64,000 nt of DNA from positions 1,243,001 to 1,307,000 of the forward strand of contig CM044874.1 of assembly GCA_024500155.1 (NCBI GenBank), in the 5' to 3' direction. This document shows, one piece after another, positions 48,456-61,191 of this stretch. The notes under the pieces are model-generated. The model saw only the letters and a program-made list of their open reading frames with translations. It did no database searches and had not been told where the DNA came from. Position numbers and translations under genes: made by a program. Positions within the stretch are counted from its first letter, which is position 1; each line of letters begins with the position of its first letter. This DNA is from Chenopodium formosanum (lineage: Eukaryota > Streptophyta > Magnoliopsida > Caryophyllales > Amaranthaceae).

Positions 48456-49611
48456 TTGTTCTACGGTACACAAAACTTTCTAACTAACGTAAAATACACT
48501 TTTTATATATATATTAAATGCTAAAGATAGAGTGATAGGCTGCCAGGCTCACAAAACTTTTATGTGGTGTGCATTAATGGTCAGATTAATTCACATTGTT
48601 TCATGGGTTGATTATCTTGTATCCACGTATGAAAAAATGAAAATATGGCCATATTTTTGTTTAGGAAAAAATAAAGTGATACAAAATGGTGGGAAAAAAG
48701 ATTAAGGCTCAATGGCGAGGTTATACACTTATACTTAGACCCCCATATTTATTTCATTCTGAAATTTGCGGGTATGCAAGTGTATACACAATCTCAATAA
48801 TGAATCCACCTTTACATACAAAGAAATAGATCTAAATGCACAGGATGCGTATTTCAAATTTCAAAAAATATATATGACAACCATTTTAGAAGAGTACATA
48901 ATATATACTTCGTATTAATCATAGGTGGAGACCAAACTCCTTAGAAGTAAACTCTAATAACAGAGATGAGAGGAGAGTAAATCTCAGACGCTAAAGAAGT
49001 TTTGGGTTTTAGCACATGCAAGTATGCAACACAACCTTATCTTTTGTGTCTGTTAGATTCATACACAATACAATCACACAACAACAAGAAAAAGGATTAC
49101 TGATAACTAAAGTAACAGAAGTCGCCCATAGGAAAAGCTATTGACAAAATACTTTGAGAGAGAAAAATATAAAAAAAAAACAAAATGAGTGGAGAATATA
49201 AGACTAATTAGAGTATGGGAGTTTAGGTCCAATCTAATTCTGATAACCTGTACAATTTGGAGGGAAATGTGTGTCATGTGTTGATATATATTTTATGTAT
49301 CACAAAGCAAGCTTTCAGAAATTCAGACATTAGAGAGCAATGTTAATATAACAAAAAAAAAAAAAAACTGAGGTCCAAAAGTTAAGTACAGGTACATTCA
49401 GGAAACCATAGCATAAGGATGAAGCTCTAAATCCTATCATAGCAATTGTAAACACGATACATTACCAAGAATCAACTAGATGAGTAAGAAAAAAAACAAA
49501 GTTATTCCATCGATCTTTCAGCAGCTAGGAGGATGTATTAGAGTGTTTTTGGTGAAATTACTGAAACCAATAATTTAAATGTTACATGCTAAATTGCAGG
49601 CTTACCAAGCA
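48456..49611. other. Intergenic between OMT4 and mTERF-C
   Basis: No gene. The segment ~48680-48870 (tgatacaaaatggtgggaaaaaag..., gatctaaatgcacaggatg) matches 57840-58020 and marks the duplicated unit. Confidence 0.6.
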
Positions 49612-50835
49612 TCAAGCAGCTTTGGAATTTGTTTTCGATGATCCTAGAGTCAGCAACTCCAAACTAATACCTGCGTGTTGGGAATAAACTCCATGGACTT
49701 CCTTAAATGGTAGTACAAACTTCTTCAAGAACTGAGAATCGGTCATTGAAAGGGAAGATTCAAGAAGGTAATCCATCTTAATAAAACCTTTCTCCTTCAA
49801 TACAATGAGAGTCTTATGTCTAGGCAATATCCTTTTCTCCAGACTACAAGTTAACAGGTTATACCTCTTTGACAAGTAACTCGGCTCATAACCCAGCTGA
49901 TTCATAAGAAAATCCAGCTTTTTCTTGATGGTAGCTTCAGAGAGTCCAAAAACAAAAGGACTTGATGCTAAAAGAGTTGCAATATCAGACTCAGTCCACC
50001 CAAAACTTCTAAACATTTCTCGTTTCAACTCCATAGTGTTCTCGTTAACAGAGGACAGTAACATGACAACGGACAAGAACTGTGGAGACTGTGGAGAAAT
50101 CCCCAATTCCTCTTTAACCTTAATCACCGCATTCTCCAAAAACTCGATATTCCGAAAAAACGGGGCTGGTGCCCTAACAAGGAACTACCGGATTGATTCC
50201 ATGGAAATTCCATAACTCCTCAACAAATTTATATTAGGCACCAACACATTGGGAACACAAGAAGGCCTCCAATGACACTTTTTCTTCAGAAACCTAATCA
50301 CTAGCTGTTCACAACCCATAATTTCCCTCAAAGTTTGAATTGCCGGAACAATATGGGAATGTAAACCCACAAAATATGCAGTAGGATTCATCCTTAAAAA
50401 CTCAGCAAAATCAGACCCAGAAAACCCTATACTATGAAAAGCTTGTATCTTAGGAATTAGGGTTTTATCAACATTACACAACAAAATTTGGGGTTCAGAA
50501 ACTACGATATTTCGAATATGTGATTGTTCCAATCCAAGTTGTTTGAAGAATTTAATTACAGAATTAGCATTTTCATTGAAATAGAATTCACTGACATTTT
50601 TCCTACCTCGACGTAAGCGATTTTGAGCGAGCTTAGTGGAAGTGGAAATAGCTTGTTGGTTGGAAAACCCTAGAAAATCAACCAAGTAATCGGTGAAACC
50701 AGAGAAGACATCTGTTGTGATTGAAGATGAAGATGATGTTGAAGTTGAGAAGAGCAGAAGATGACGGAATCCATGGATGAAGCTGAGAGCTTGAACGCCA
50801 TTGAAGTTGCTTCGAATTTTGAGCATCCCTTCCAA
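49612..50835 (-). pseudogene. mTERF-family protein, copy C, one nonsense codon
   Basis: A single-exon frame of 408 codons from the ATG at 50835, broken only by TAG at 50185-50187 (after MESIR), where copy D has Lys. The 216-residue N-terminal part has the transit-like start (MEGMLKIRSNFNGVQALSFI) and mTERF repeats. The C-terminal part (ENAVIKVKEELGI to SSKTNSKAA) is intact and nearly identical to copies D and E. It could yield a truncated protein or be a recent pseudogene. Confidence 0.92.
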
Positions 50836-50844
50836 ACTCCCTTT

Positions 50845-50870
50845 TTTTTTTTTTTTTTTTTTGAAAGGAA
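50845..50870 (-). mobile_element. Micro-retroinsertion scar upstream of mTERF-C
   Basis: A T-run plus gaaagg lies between aaactccc and aaactcct. The homologous site upstream of copy D (ccaaactccctgttttt) lacks it, confirming an insertion. On the minus strand it reads cctttc plus ~20 A, the same ending as the scar at 20180-20196. Confidence 0.6.
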
Positions 50871-50935
50871 ACTCCTTGTTTTGTTCTACTAACTGTCGTA
50901 TGGAGTGTTTTGTGTTTACTAGGGTCTAGGGGCTG

Positions 50936-51948
50936 GGGGCTCTAAATTGCCCGGAAAGTCGAATTCGAGCTGCTCGATTCAAGTGCGAGTGAGATTGAGA
51001 TTAAAAGAAATATTGCACGTTTAGAGTTAGGTTTGGGGAATTATTCGATTTGAAAAGACAAATGCCTTAACACGTATGGTACGTCTGTATTAAGAACCTT
51101 GTAATAGAACTATAGAAGTATGTAGTATTTAATTTGAGTTGCTTTAATAGAACTATAGAAGTATGTAGTATTTAATTTGATCTCATTTGAGTTGCTTCAA
51201 GCCATCAAATAGACAAGGTCGAACTCTACACTAACTATTCTTTCAAGCACTTAATGAGTTTGAACCTAGCTCATAAAGATGTAATCATGTAATTACTGAA
51301 AAACAATACAATCCGTAAAAATAAAAATAAAAATGAAACATATCTTTCAGATAGTAATGAGATTTTTGTATATATCCCACATCTACACATAGTCCTCCGT
51401 TCATCAACTCCGAAAATTTTCTTTCTTCAATAACTAATGACAAAACAAATCACAATCATTGAACCCTTCAAAAAACAGCCTGCAATAAGCGCTTCAATCA
51501 GTAGCTAGTAATCCCAACCTCATAACTCTGCACAATAAAGCACTCCTTATTACTTATTAGACAACCCATCTACTGTCAAGCTTCTCAACAGGAACCAGTT
51601 CGCCAACCCGACTTCCTGTAGTACGTAGTAGAAGTAATACTACGGCATTAGAATGGGGCACAAACATCTCCTTGTATTCTAGCTGCAAACCCAAAACAAA
51701 ACCCATCAGAAACCCTAGATCTTAATATACCCTAAACCCAAAAAATCTAAATCACACAAAGCCTACAGATATACTGCTATTTGACAATTTAAATGGATTA
51801 ATGGGATTCTGTTCTTCTTTCACCCCCAAAAAAATTAAATAATAATAAAAAATAAATAAATAAATAAATAAATAAAAAACAAAGATGATATGTATGAGAA
51901 AACTAAAAGAATGATTATACTTAAAACTGTGTTCATTAGGTAGACAAT
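50936..51948. other. Intergenic, no gene seen
   Basis: A short direct repeat (atagaactatagaagtatgt, twice near 51107 and 51148) and AT-rich simple sequence at 51840-51880. No exon is supported. Confidence 0.5.
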
Positions 51949-51974
51949 GTGCAAGGCTTTCAGAACCAGAACAC

Positions 51975-52796
51975 ATCCAATGTGCTTTCTACTTTTGCAG
52001 CTTCTCAATGTTGCTCTCATCAAGCTCATCCCTCCGTGTCTTCTTCTGTCCCAATTCTTGTAAAATCTCTCTTTCTCGGTAGAGATAAAACAATCAATAT
52101 TAATAAGTGGATTCCGATAAACACTTTGCAGAATTTATGTTGCTTGGCAAGAACAAGAGGGAAATTCCAGCAAGAGGAGGCTCAAAATTGTGTGATGATC
52201 GAGCCTAACAAAAATTGGTTTGCCAACAAAAGAACAGGCAACTACTGCAATTAAGATTAGCGTAATAGTATGTTGCGATTGATGGTACTATACACTCATT
52301 CTCATCAATTTACTGCCAAAATTAGGCCTAGTATAGTTTGATTTATTCAGTATTGTTTAATATCAAGTAACAACATTGGAATCAATCTCACAACTACACC
52401 AAAAAAAGAATATACCAGCATTGAGAATACAATCTGTAAGGTGCTGCAAATAGTCATATTCTAAGAATTGGCATAAGTAACAGAACAATATTGATTCATA
52501 CCATGAGCTTAGACTTTGGTCCCTTAGAAGGGTGTGGTCTTGATAGTATCACGAATGGCTGAAACACCTTAGGCATAGGAGGATTTGTACGAATGGGAGA
52601 TAGCTTTGCCTCGCGCTTAACATTCTTCAAATTCAGAGAAATAGGGATACTATCTGCTCCATCATCTCTCCTGAAACATACACAATTGAAGCATCAGTCT
52701 CTGGGCTATATAACATAAAAGAATCTAGTCCACCCAAAATTCAACCCAAAAATAAAATAGAAAACATATTCAAAGGGAAAAAAAAATTGTTTTTTC

Positions 52797-52840
<44 letters not shown>

Positions 52841-53330
52841 TTATCTTTGTCTATAAATAACTACCCGAGTACTACGTAAATAATTACCCAGCACTCTTAA
52901 ACATATCAAATTAGCAGACCCATTTGTCAAAGAAAAAAAAACAAATTAGTAGACCCACAAAAATAAAACCCCTTATTCATGCACCAAACAATCAAACATG
53001 AACATTAATTATTTAATAATACTTAACAAATAAAATTATAATCAAAGAAATGGATAGTCTACAACTTAAAAATAACTCTGTAGTTATCAACTTTAGAAGT
53101 CTACCGGCCGGAAGCTGAGTGACCGACCGAGTTGGAGGGGAATTGTTCTGAGATGAAGTAGCCGCAATCTAACTCATCTTCAAGAATCCATTAGAACTAA
53201 CTGAGATACTCCTAGGCAGAGTAACACGAGCTTTCTCCTCCTCCCGATTCTTCTCAGTCACACTTGTTCGATTCTGATTAGTACTACACAATCCTTCACT
53301 CCAGTTCCCACTCTTTCTCTCCCCTTTTCA
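51975..53330 (-). other. Possible multi-exon gene or relic, unrecognised
   Basis: Three coding-like patches on the minus strand. 53290-53100 has VTEKNREEEKARVTLPRSIS followed by a stop, then SPPTRSVTQLPAGR. 52670-52502 is bounded by a good acceptor (tttcag) and donor (gtatga) and reads DSIPISLNLKNVKREAKLSP and KVFQPFVILSRPHPSKGPKS. 52075-51988 reads EREILQELGQKKTRRDELDE and SNIEKLQK before a stop. The charged composition and splice signals suggest real exons, but I could not join them all in phase. I do not recognise the protein; a decayed gene is possible. Confidence 0.35.
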
Positions 53331-55640
53331 AAGCCACCACCATTGTCGCCTATCTACTCAGTAGCTGCGTAGAGAGATGAAGAGACTAATTGCTCCTGAT
53401 AAGCTGCAGACCACAAACAAAACTCATCAGAACCCCTAAATCAATTAAATTTGAGAAACTAAAAATAAACAGTAATTTGCCAATTACTACCGCAAGTTAA
53501 TACCACTTTGTAAATTACTACCGCAAATTAAAAAAGTTGTGAATTACTACCGAAAAAAATTTTAAGATGTTGCAATTACTACCAAACCCCCATTAAACCC
53601 AACTATAACGTAAAGTGTCAAAGAACATCAATTACTGCAAAGAACATCAATTACTGCAAAAGGTTTTACCAGCAAGGGTATCAATAATTATAATTTATAA
53701 CACTCCATAAGAGTGCCAAAACACAGTTCACAATCTTAACGATTCAGTAAAACCAAACAAGCATTCAGAAACTCTTTAGTTAGCAGCACCTCAACTCTGA
53801 AAAATGGTCACACAAAAATTCTAGTCAATCCAGCACTGAGCATTATACATATGATTCCTGAAATTTTAGCATTTCAGATTTCAAAAGCACCTTAATTATA
53901 CTGATGAGGTTGGCACATATTCTTGTAGCCATGTGGCCGATGTGGGTCTTTCTATTATACATACAAAGGATCCAAATCTTAAAATGGCAAGTAACAAACA
54001 GAAATGTGAGAGCAACTCCAACATAAGCTTATCGATACAGGAGTAAAAAGTTAAGTGTCGGAAAAGGAGTAATTTATACATCAACCATGCACATAAATCA
54101 GAATATGCTTGTAAAGATCAGATATCATACACTTGAAGCAAATGCAAGCAAAAATAAGGAAAAACTAAAATACCAATTGCATAGGTGTTCAGTTGATACC
54201 TCTTTAGTGCCAATCAAGAGTTGTTCCGATTATAAATTGTTCGCATAAAAAAAGGTATTCACAACCATGTGTATTATCACAAGGGGGAAAAAAAGAAAGA
54301 AAGAAGAAAAATGGGAGATTAAGCTATATAGCTTAAAAGCTTCCTTAAATAGCACATAGCTCTACCAACAACATGAACGTGATAAATTTCAAAAAAAAAA
54401 AAAAAAAAAAAAACAAATTCAAACCAGAAATAGGGCTCAAGATCTAGTGGACCATAACAATGAAATTATCTCTACCACGGCCCATCATTGAGATAGGAAC
54501 CTCCGAATAAAAGTCACATTATGCCTATGCTCTGTAGAAATTCTTCAGCTTCTTTTCTAAGGGCTGGTTTCTAAAGCTTAGCTTCATATCCCCAAAAATA
54601 TTCAAATAAATCAGTTCACTCAATTTATAACACAATCAGGCGGTTGTGGTGCCTGACAAATTTTCACATAATACTTTATTTGTCCCTATTTGTAAAGGGG
54701 AGTCAAGAAGTCACCTCACTCATCCAAGAGTAGGTGATCTAAGCTGAAAATTTTGTCAACGAAATTCTTAATGCAAGCAAAACTTACAAGGAATACACCC
54801 AAATTTGCAAATAATATTCAGAATTCACTATTACAATTCTACATCATCATAACACGTCACATCAACCACCGGCGAAACCGTATGCATCACCAATTTATAA
54901 TTTATCACTATTACAATTATCAATCACTGAACATAAAATCAAGCAGAAAAATGAATTACCTTGTCATTACCCAGACAGTCACAGTACTTGAGCTTCTACA
55001 CATAGATGTAATCCCCATTACTCACCTTAAATTGACACAGTCCCACCTACATCCCACAACAAATTAAATACCCCAATTAAACCTTAAAATCAAAACACAC
55101 CCAATCTCAAACAAAAGGTACAAAATCATCAAAAGAGACCCAAAAACCACAAAATAATCTAAGGAGACCTAAAAACCACACTAAATTCTTGTTGCCTCAG
55201 AATATCAAAGTAAATTACATATCAAAATTACAGCCTCAAAATTGACCTTTAAAATTTCTAATAGCTTCACTAATTGTAGCAATAGTTCAATAATCTAGCA
55301 TAGAACAACCAAAAGTTGACTTACCTCACAATTAACTTAACGATAAACCCAAAACAGAAATTGATATTCGATGGTTTTGAAAAAAGTATGAGCATATCTC
55401 AGAAGCTGCTTCAATATAATGGAGGAAAAAGAGCTTCAAGCTAATGGAGAATTAATTCTCTGCCTTCTCACATCAAAAGTCCCAAAAAAGAGGAAATTGA
55501 CACCAAAATAAGCAAAAAATCAAACCCTTCTCCCCAAAAAACATAAAACCCTAAAACAATCGCATCAAAATTAACTCTTCCTTCCAATTCAAATAATTTT
55601 AAAAAAAAAAAAATCAAATGAAAAAAGCAAGGTGAAAGAT
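53331..55640. other. Non-coding or untranslated stretch
   Basis: No supported coding exon. A 35-40 bp motif about 'aattactaccgcaaattaa' recurs at 53476-53590, and 'agaacatcaattactgcaa' is doubled near 53623-53660. It may include introns or 5' UTR of the minus-strand gene at 51975-53330. Confidence 0.4.
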
Positions 55641-55784
55641 GGAGCTTAGACATTGGGCGTGGAGGCCATGGATCCGTTCCTGAGAAGTTGTTGGGAAAGA
55701 GAGGAGGAAGATGGAGCTTAGACATTGGGCGTGGAGGCCATGGATCCGAACCTGAGAAGTTGTTGGGAAAGAGAGGAGGAGAGA
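55641..55784. repeat. Two tandem copies of a 72-bp unit
   Basis: ggagcttagacattgggcgt followed by ggaggccatggatccg is repeated with period 72 (55641-55712, 55713-55784), with few differences. It creates a repetitive minus-strand frame (NNFSGSDPWPPRPMSKLHL twice) that I do not accept as a gene. Confidence 0.85.
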
Positions 55785-56041
55785 GAAAGAGAGTAGGAAG
55801 AGAGAGCCAAATGAGTGATGGTGAGGGAAAACGGGAGAGCAAGAACAGCAAAAGGTATTGGATGGCAGAACCGTAAAACAAACCTAGATGGAGGGTAGTA
55901 TTGTCCACGCACTGTCCTACTATTCATAAGGAACAGTGCCGGTGAACTTTTCACTTATTAAAGAGTGTAGATTCTCCACCAAAGTCCACATCTACTTAAG
56001 CAAATTCTAAAACATAAACAGTTAGAAGCCTCACTTGGGTC

Positions 56042-57504
56042 AGATGAGATTGCATTAGTATAGATGTTAATTACACTTAAATAGTTAAAACCATTTCCAT
56101 TACAAAACAAGACTAATAAGACATTCTATAAAGTTCAAGAAAAGACTAATAAGAGACAATTTCCACTCCTATACAGCTCACTCCTTACAATGGCAAGACT
56201 CATCATCCCCAGAGGAGTGATATACTAACTCTTGTCTCCATATACAACAAATATGGAAATGTTGTCCTCGCTATTGGTCTCCATCATCATATCTAAAACA
56301 ATCATCTTGCCTCTTAGGTCGTTGCTAGGAATTGATCGTTGCACCATTGAAGTATCTTTAATCAAGAAATCAATGATCATGACTCAAATCATGCAATGTA
56401 CATCCTTACAGCCTTCTCAAAAAATTTCTACCATACTATGATCTACTCCCACAGTCTGACCCCTGACAAAATTTGGATCAGAACTGGTCAGTTAGATCAT
56501 ATGTATCAGTTTAATCTGTATAAAAGAGATTCAAGAGAAACCTAACTTTACTAAAGGAGCAACATACAGTATCACAACGAAACAAAAGAGAAAAGGTTCA
56601 CAAAACCGCAAGTGTAGAAGCAGCAACATTCACAAAAACACTAAGTAGTATTTGCTATGACAATAACAATAAAGCTTAAAAAGAGAAAGCTAACAAAGTC
56701 AGGGAAGTCCGGCTTGACTGTATCAGCAATACAGCACCAGGCCTTAAGGATTCAAACAAAATCTTCAAGTTCTTGATAATAGTTAAATAGTAAATTGAAA
56801 TCTAAATGCAACAAAATCCTCAGCTAAAAAATATTAAAATACAGATAGTAAAAGAGCAGATATAAAAGTAAATTAGAAGTTTAGAACAACACAGCCTGCA
56901 AGTAGCAATTCATAGATATCTAGCTTAGGTTGGAATAAGGTCTCAAATAAGAAGAGACATAAAAATAGGTTCAAATTGCCTATTTATAATCATAAATGAG
57001 ATTGCTAAAAGGAGCAATTCACAAATGAACCTTCTAACAGGAGCAATTCCAAACAAACTAATATTTCCTCAATAAATCAGGAAAAGGCTTTGAATTCTCA
57101 CTTGACTATGATTTAGCTTATTCTAGTAAAATTTCTTACGAAGTGTACATAATTGATCCTTTTAAAACTGCTAGGGAAAACCAGCAAAGGCTCACTCTTT
57201 CTAAGAGAAATAGGACAGTGATTCCTCATTCTAATAAGGAAATATAGGCAAGAAAAGCCCAACAAAGCAATCACGGATTAAAGTAACCAACATCTGAAAA
57301 ATTAGGGCAAGATCAACCACAGTTCCACAGTTATTTCCAAATCTTTACCAAAATTCTCTAAATTGCAGACATTTCTTTTCCAGGAAACCAGAACAAACGA
57401 AATATGATGTCTTTGCAAAACACAATTGAATCACAGCCACCTTACTGACGAGGCAACTGACTAACAGAATGACTAGAAATTTAATTATTCCCTCCATCCC
57501 TCTT
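56042..57504. repeat. Segmental duplication, left copy
   Basis: Aligns from gagattgcattagtatagat through ttaattattccctccatcc with 60781-62626, at high identity and with small indels. The right copy has an extra 431-bp insertion. Each copy contains an OMT exon 2 remnant. Confidence 0.88.
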
Positions 57505-57597
57505 AAAAATGGTTCCATTATTTCCATACATGAGATTGAGCACTCAGTAGCTCTTTTGCTAGTTCATTGGCAATGCTCATGGCTTCATGGGATCCAT
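56220..57597 (-). pseudogene. OMT5 remnants
   Basis: At 57597 an exon 1 start is visible (MDPM, then a shift, SIANELAKELLSAQSHVWK) but it ends after ~75 bp. At 56340-56230 an exon 2 remnant reads IPSNDLRGKMIVLDMMMETN. The whole SAM domain is missing. It occupies the OMT position downstream of mTERF-D in the repeating unit. Confidence 0.8.
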
Positions 57598-58194
57598 GTG
57601 TTCGTTCTACACTACACAAAATTTCTACTTTGTACCTAAATAACGTAAAATAAACTTTTTAATTTTTTGTTAAATTTTAAAGATAAGAGTGGTAGGCTGC
57701 TAGGCTTGGTTCAATCATCAACCACAAAACTTTTATGCAATGTGCAATGGTCATAAACTCATAATGTTTCATGGGTTTATTTTCTGCATATGGTAAAATG
57801 AAAACATAACCATATGTTTGACCATGAAATCATATAATGATACAAAATGGTAGGACAAAAGATTAAGACTCAATGGTGAGGTAGTGCACTTGTACTCAGA
57901 CCCAAATATTTATTTCCTTCTGAAATTTGCAGATATGCAAGTGTCTATACAATCTCAACAACAAATCCACCTTGACATACAAAATATACTAGATCTAAAT
58001 GCACAAGATCCGCGTTTCAAAATTCAAAAAATAAATATGAAAACCATAATAAAAATCCCCATGATGAATCAAAAATAACTAATTTATTTCCATCATTAAT
58101 TAAGTAGATTGGAGGATGCATTGGAGTGTTTTTGGTAAGTAAACTGAATCCAATAAATTAAATTTTATATGCTACATTGAAGGCTTACCAAGCG

Positions 58195-59418
58195 TCAAGC
58201 AGCTTTGGAATTTGTTTTCGATGATCCTAGGGTCAGCAACTCCAAACTAATACCTGCGTGTTGGGAATAAACTCCATGGACTTCCTTAAATGGTAGTACA
58301 AACTTCTTCAAGAACCGAGACTCGGTCATTGAAAGGGAAGATTCAAGAAGGTAATCCATCTTAATAAAACCTTTCTCCTTCAATACAATGAGAGTCTTAT
58401 GTCTAGGCAAAATCCTCTTTTCCAGGCTACAAGTTAACAGGTTACACCTCTTTGACAAGTAACTAGGCTCGTAACCAAGCTCGTTCATAAGAAAATCCAA
58501 CTTTTTCTTTATGGTAGCTCCAGAGAGTGCCAAAAGAATAGGACTTGATGATGAAAGAGTTGCAATATCAGACTAAGTCCACCCAAAACTTCTAAACACT
58601 TTTCGTTTCGACTCAATAGTCTTCTCAGTAATATGGGTCAATAAATAGACACCGGAAAAGAACTGTGGAGAGTGTCGAGAAATCCCTAATTTCTCTTCAA
58701 CCTTATTCACTGCATCCTCAAAAAAATCGATATTCCGAAGAAACGGGGATACATCCGTCAGTAGGTATTTCCGGATTGATTCAATGGTAATTCCATAACT
58801 TCGCAACAAAGCTACATTAGGCGCCAACATTCTGGGCACACGCAAAAGCCTCAATCGACGCGGTTTCGTCAGAAATCTAATCACTAGGTGTTCACAACCC
58901 ATAATTTCTCTCAAAGCTTGGATTGCAGGAATAATATTGGATTTTAAACTCGTCGAAAATATACGAGGATTAACCTTTATAAGCTGAGCAAAATCAGACA
59001 CAGAAAATCCCATATTACGAAGAAATTGGGTCTTAGGAATTAGGTTTTTATCAAGATTACACAACAAAATTAGGGGTTGAGAAATAACGGCATTTCGAAT
59101 ATGAGATTGTTCCAATCCAATTTGTTTGAAGAATGTAATCACAGAATTAGCATTTTCAATGAAATAGAATTCACTGACCTTTTTTGCACCTCGACGTAAG
59201 CGATTTTGAGCGAGCTTAGTGGAAGTGGAAAGAGCTTGTTGCTTGGAAAACCCTAGAAAATCAACCAAGTAATTCGCGAAACCAGAGTTGACTACTTTTG
59301 TGACTGAAGAAGAAGATGATGTTGAAAATGAGTAAAGTAGAAGATGAGGAAATCCATGGATGAAGTTGAGAAATTGGACGCCATTGAAGTTGCTCCGAAT
59401 TCTGAGCATCCTTTCCAA
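58195..59418 (-). pseudogene. mTERF-family protein, copy D, one nonsense codon
   Basis: A 408-codon single-exon frame from the ATG at 59418, interrupted only by TAG at 58573-58575 within FGWT-SDIATL, where other copies have GAG (Glu). The N-terminal part has a transit-like start (MERMLRIRSNFNGVQFLNFI) and mTERF repeats. The C-terminal part (KKKLDFLMNELGYEPSYL onward) matches copies C and E closely. A one-base change would account for the loss. Probably a recent pseudogene. Confidence 0.92.
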
Positions 59419-59636
59419 ACTCCCTGTTTTTTTTCTAAGTACAAATCTGTTATTCTTTCGTAAATGGTTTGAATTTAAATCAACTACGAGACTAGTGATC
59501 GAGTTGCATTTTCCAAGGAGTTCAAGTGCGAGTGTTTGTGAGATTAGCCTTGTAAAGAGTTTAAGTGCAAGTGTTTGTTACATTAAGGGTCTATAAGTCT
59601 GTTCATATTTATTGATTCGAACCGAATTAATTGGAG

Positions 59637-60167
59637 TAGGGATGTCAATGGGGCGGGTCGGATGTTGGTCTTCCCATCCCCATCCTTACCTTACATTTTC
59701 ATACCCATCCCCATCTCCATCTCCACCCCCGTGGTGGGTCCAATACTCATCCTCATCTCCGCCCCGACGGGTACAACTCTAAAACCATCCCTGCCCCACC
59801 CCACCCCCCCCCCCCCCACTTGGATATCCATCCCCACCTTATTCCCACCAAAGACCCACCTAATCTCCGTCTTTCAAAGACACAATCCTACATAATTAAT
59901 ACGGATTATAATAAAATAAAACATTCTTAAAATTACATCATACATTTATGTTTATAATATAAGCATAGTAAAAAGTATTATAAATTTCACGTAATTATTT
60001 TACAAAATAGTATAAATTATATAATTTTGCGTTTAAAGATATATAGATGTAGGTATGAGGTGGTGATGATGCGGGTATGAAGTGGGGCGGGGGGAACAAC
60101 TTAAAATCCACCTCCGCCCCACCACCGGCCAAACCAAGACCCATCCCCGCGCCCACTGACATCCCTA
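59637..60167. mobile_element. hAT-type MITE with perfect 8-bp TSD
   Basis: A 531-bp element starting TAGGGATGTCAATGGGG and ending ...CCCACTGACATCCCTA, so the terminal inverted repeat is about 16 bp with one mismatch. Perfect AATTGGAG repeats lie at 59629-59636 and 60168-60175. Subterminal GC-rich (ccccatcc/gggtatg) blocks surround an AT-rich core. It lies ~220 bp upstream of mTERF-D. Non-coding. Confidence 0.9.
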
Positions 60168-60175
60168 AATTGGAG

Positions 60176-60780
60176 CAGAACTAAACTGAATTGAAATTAA
60201 GCTTAAGTGACAAGCCCTAAATGTGAAGTATTGCATGTAGAGTTATGTTTGGGATTTGTTTGACTCGAAAAAATAAATGCCTTAACATATACTTTGCTGA
60301 GTGTTTCAGTTTTACCCGTTTAGAGCGATTTCGGGGCAGTAATGATGGGGAAAGGGAGTGGGGTGGGGTCGTCGGCGTTAGGAGATCGTTTGGGCGCCGT
60401 CGTGCCGGCACAGGGAAGGGGTGGCTATGAGGTTTCGGAGCAGCGTAGATTGGGGAAAGGGAGGTTGGATGATGGCTAAAGATGGAGCGGTGGGTAGTGA
60501 GGTGGCTGGACTGTGGGTGGGCCCCACCAACAAAAATAGTAACGACATAAGACAACATGTAGTGATATCTATAATTTTGGGATTTGGGTGGTAGTAAGAT
60601 AAATTTAAAAAATTAAACAGGTAGTACTTGTTGCTAACCATGTGTTAATTACTTCATATTACGTTAGTTTTACACTTTTCGGCTTTTCCCTTACCAATGG
60701 GCATGTGAAACAAAACAAATTGCTCAAGGTTAGGGTTTTAAGATCGTTGACAATAGATAAGAAATATTCGATAGTTAGGT
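60176..60780. other. Intergenic, no gene seen
   Basis: Contains a GC-richer patch at ~60330-60530. Open frames on both strands there are short and low-complexity, and none is supported. Confidence 0.5.
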
Positions 60781-60989
60781 GCGAGATTGCATTAATATAG
60801 ATGTTAATTACACTTAAATAGTTAAAACCATTTACATTACATAACAAGACTAATAAGACATTCTATAAAGTTCAAAACAAGGCTAATAAGAGACAATTTC
60901 CTCTTCTATACAGTTCACTCCTTACAATGGTATGATTCATCATCTCCATGAGGAATGATATACTAACTGTCATCTCCATCTCCAACAAA

Positions 60990-61110
60990 AACGGAAATGT
61001 TGTCCTCTCCTCACTATTGGTCTCCATCATCATATCTAAAACAATTATCTTGCCTCTTAAGGCGTTGCTACGAATTGCATTGTTGCACCATTGAAGTATC
61101 TTTAATCAAG
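60990..61110 (-). pseudogene. OMT6 exon 2 remnant
   Basis: The minus strand gives RGKIIVLDMMMETNSEE after a degraded AIPSN-like stretch, matching the OMT5 remnant at 56230-56340. No exon 1 sequence was found between it and mTERF-E. Confidence 0.7.
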
Positions 61111-61191
61111 GAATCAATTACCATGACTCAAATCATGCAATCCTTAGCAGCCTTCTCAAAAAACTTCTTCCATATTATGATATACTTCCAC

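Noticed and set aside
55468..55954. Minus-strand frames of 146 and 78 codons
   Set aside because: Generated by the 72-bp tandem duplication and Leu/Ser-rich low-complexity sequence; no family resemblance.
59662..59895. Plus-strand Pro/Ile-rich frame of 77 codons
   Set aside because: Falls in the GC-rich subterminal repeats of the hAT MITE.
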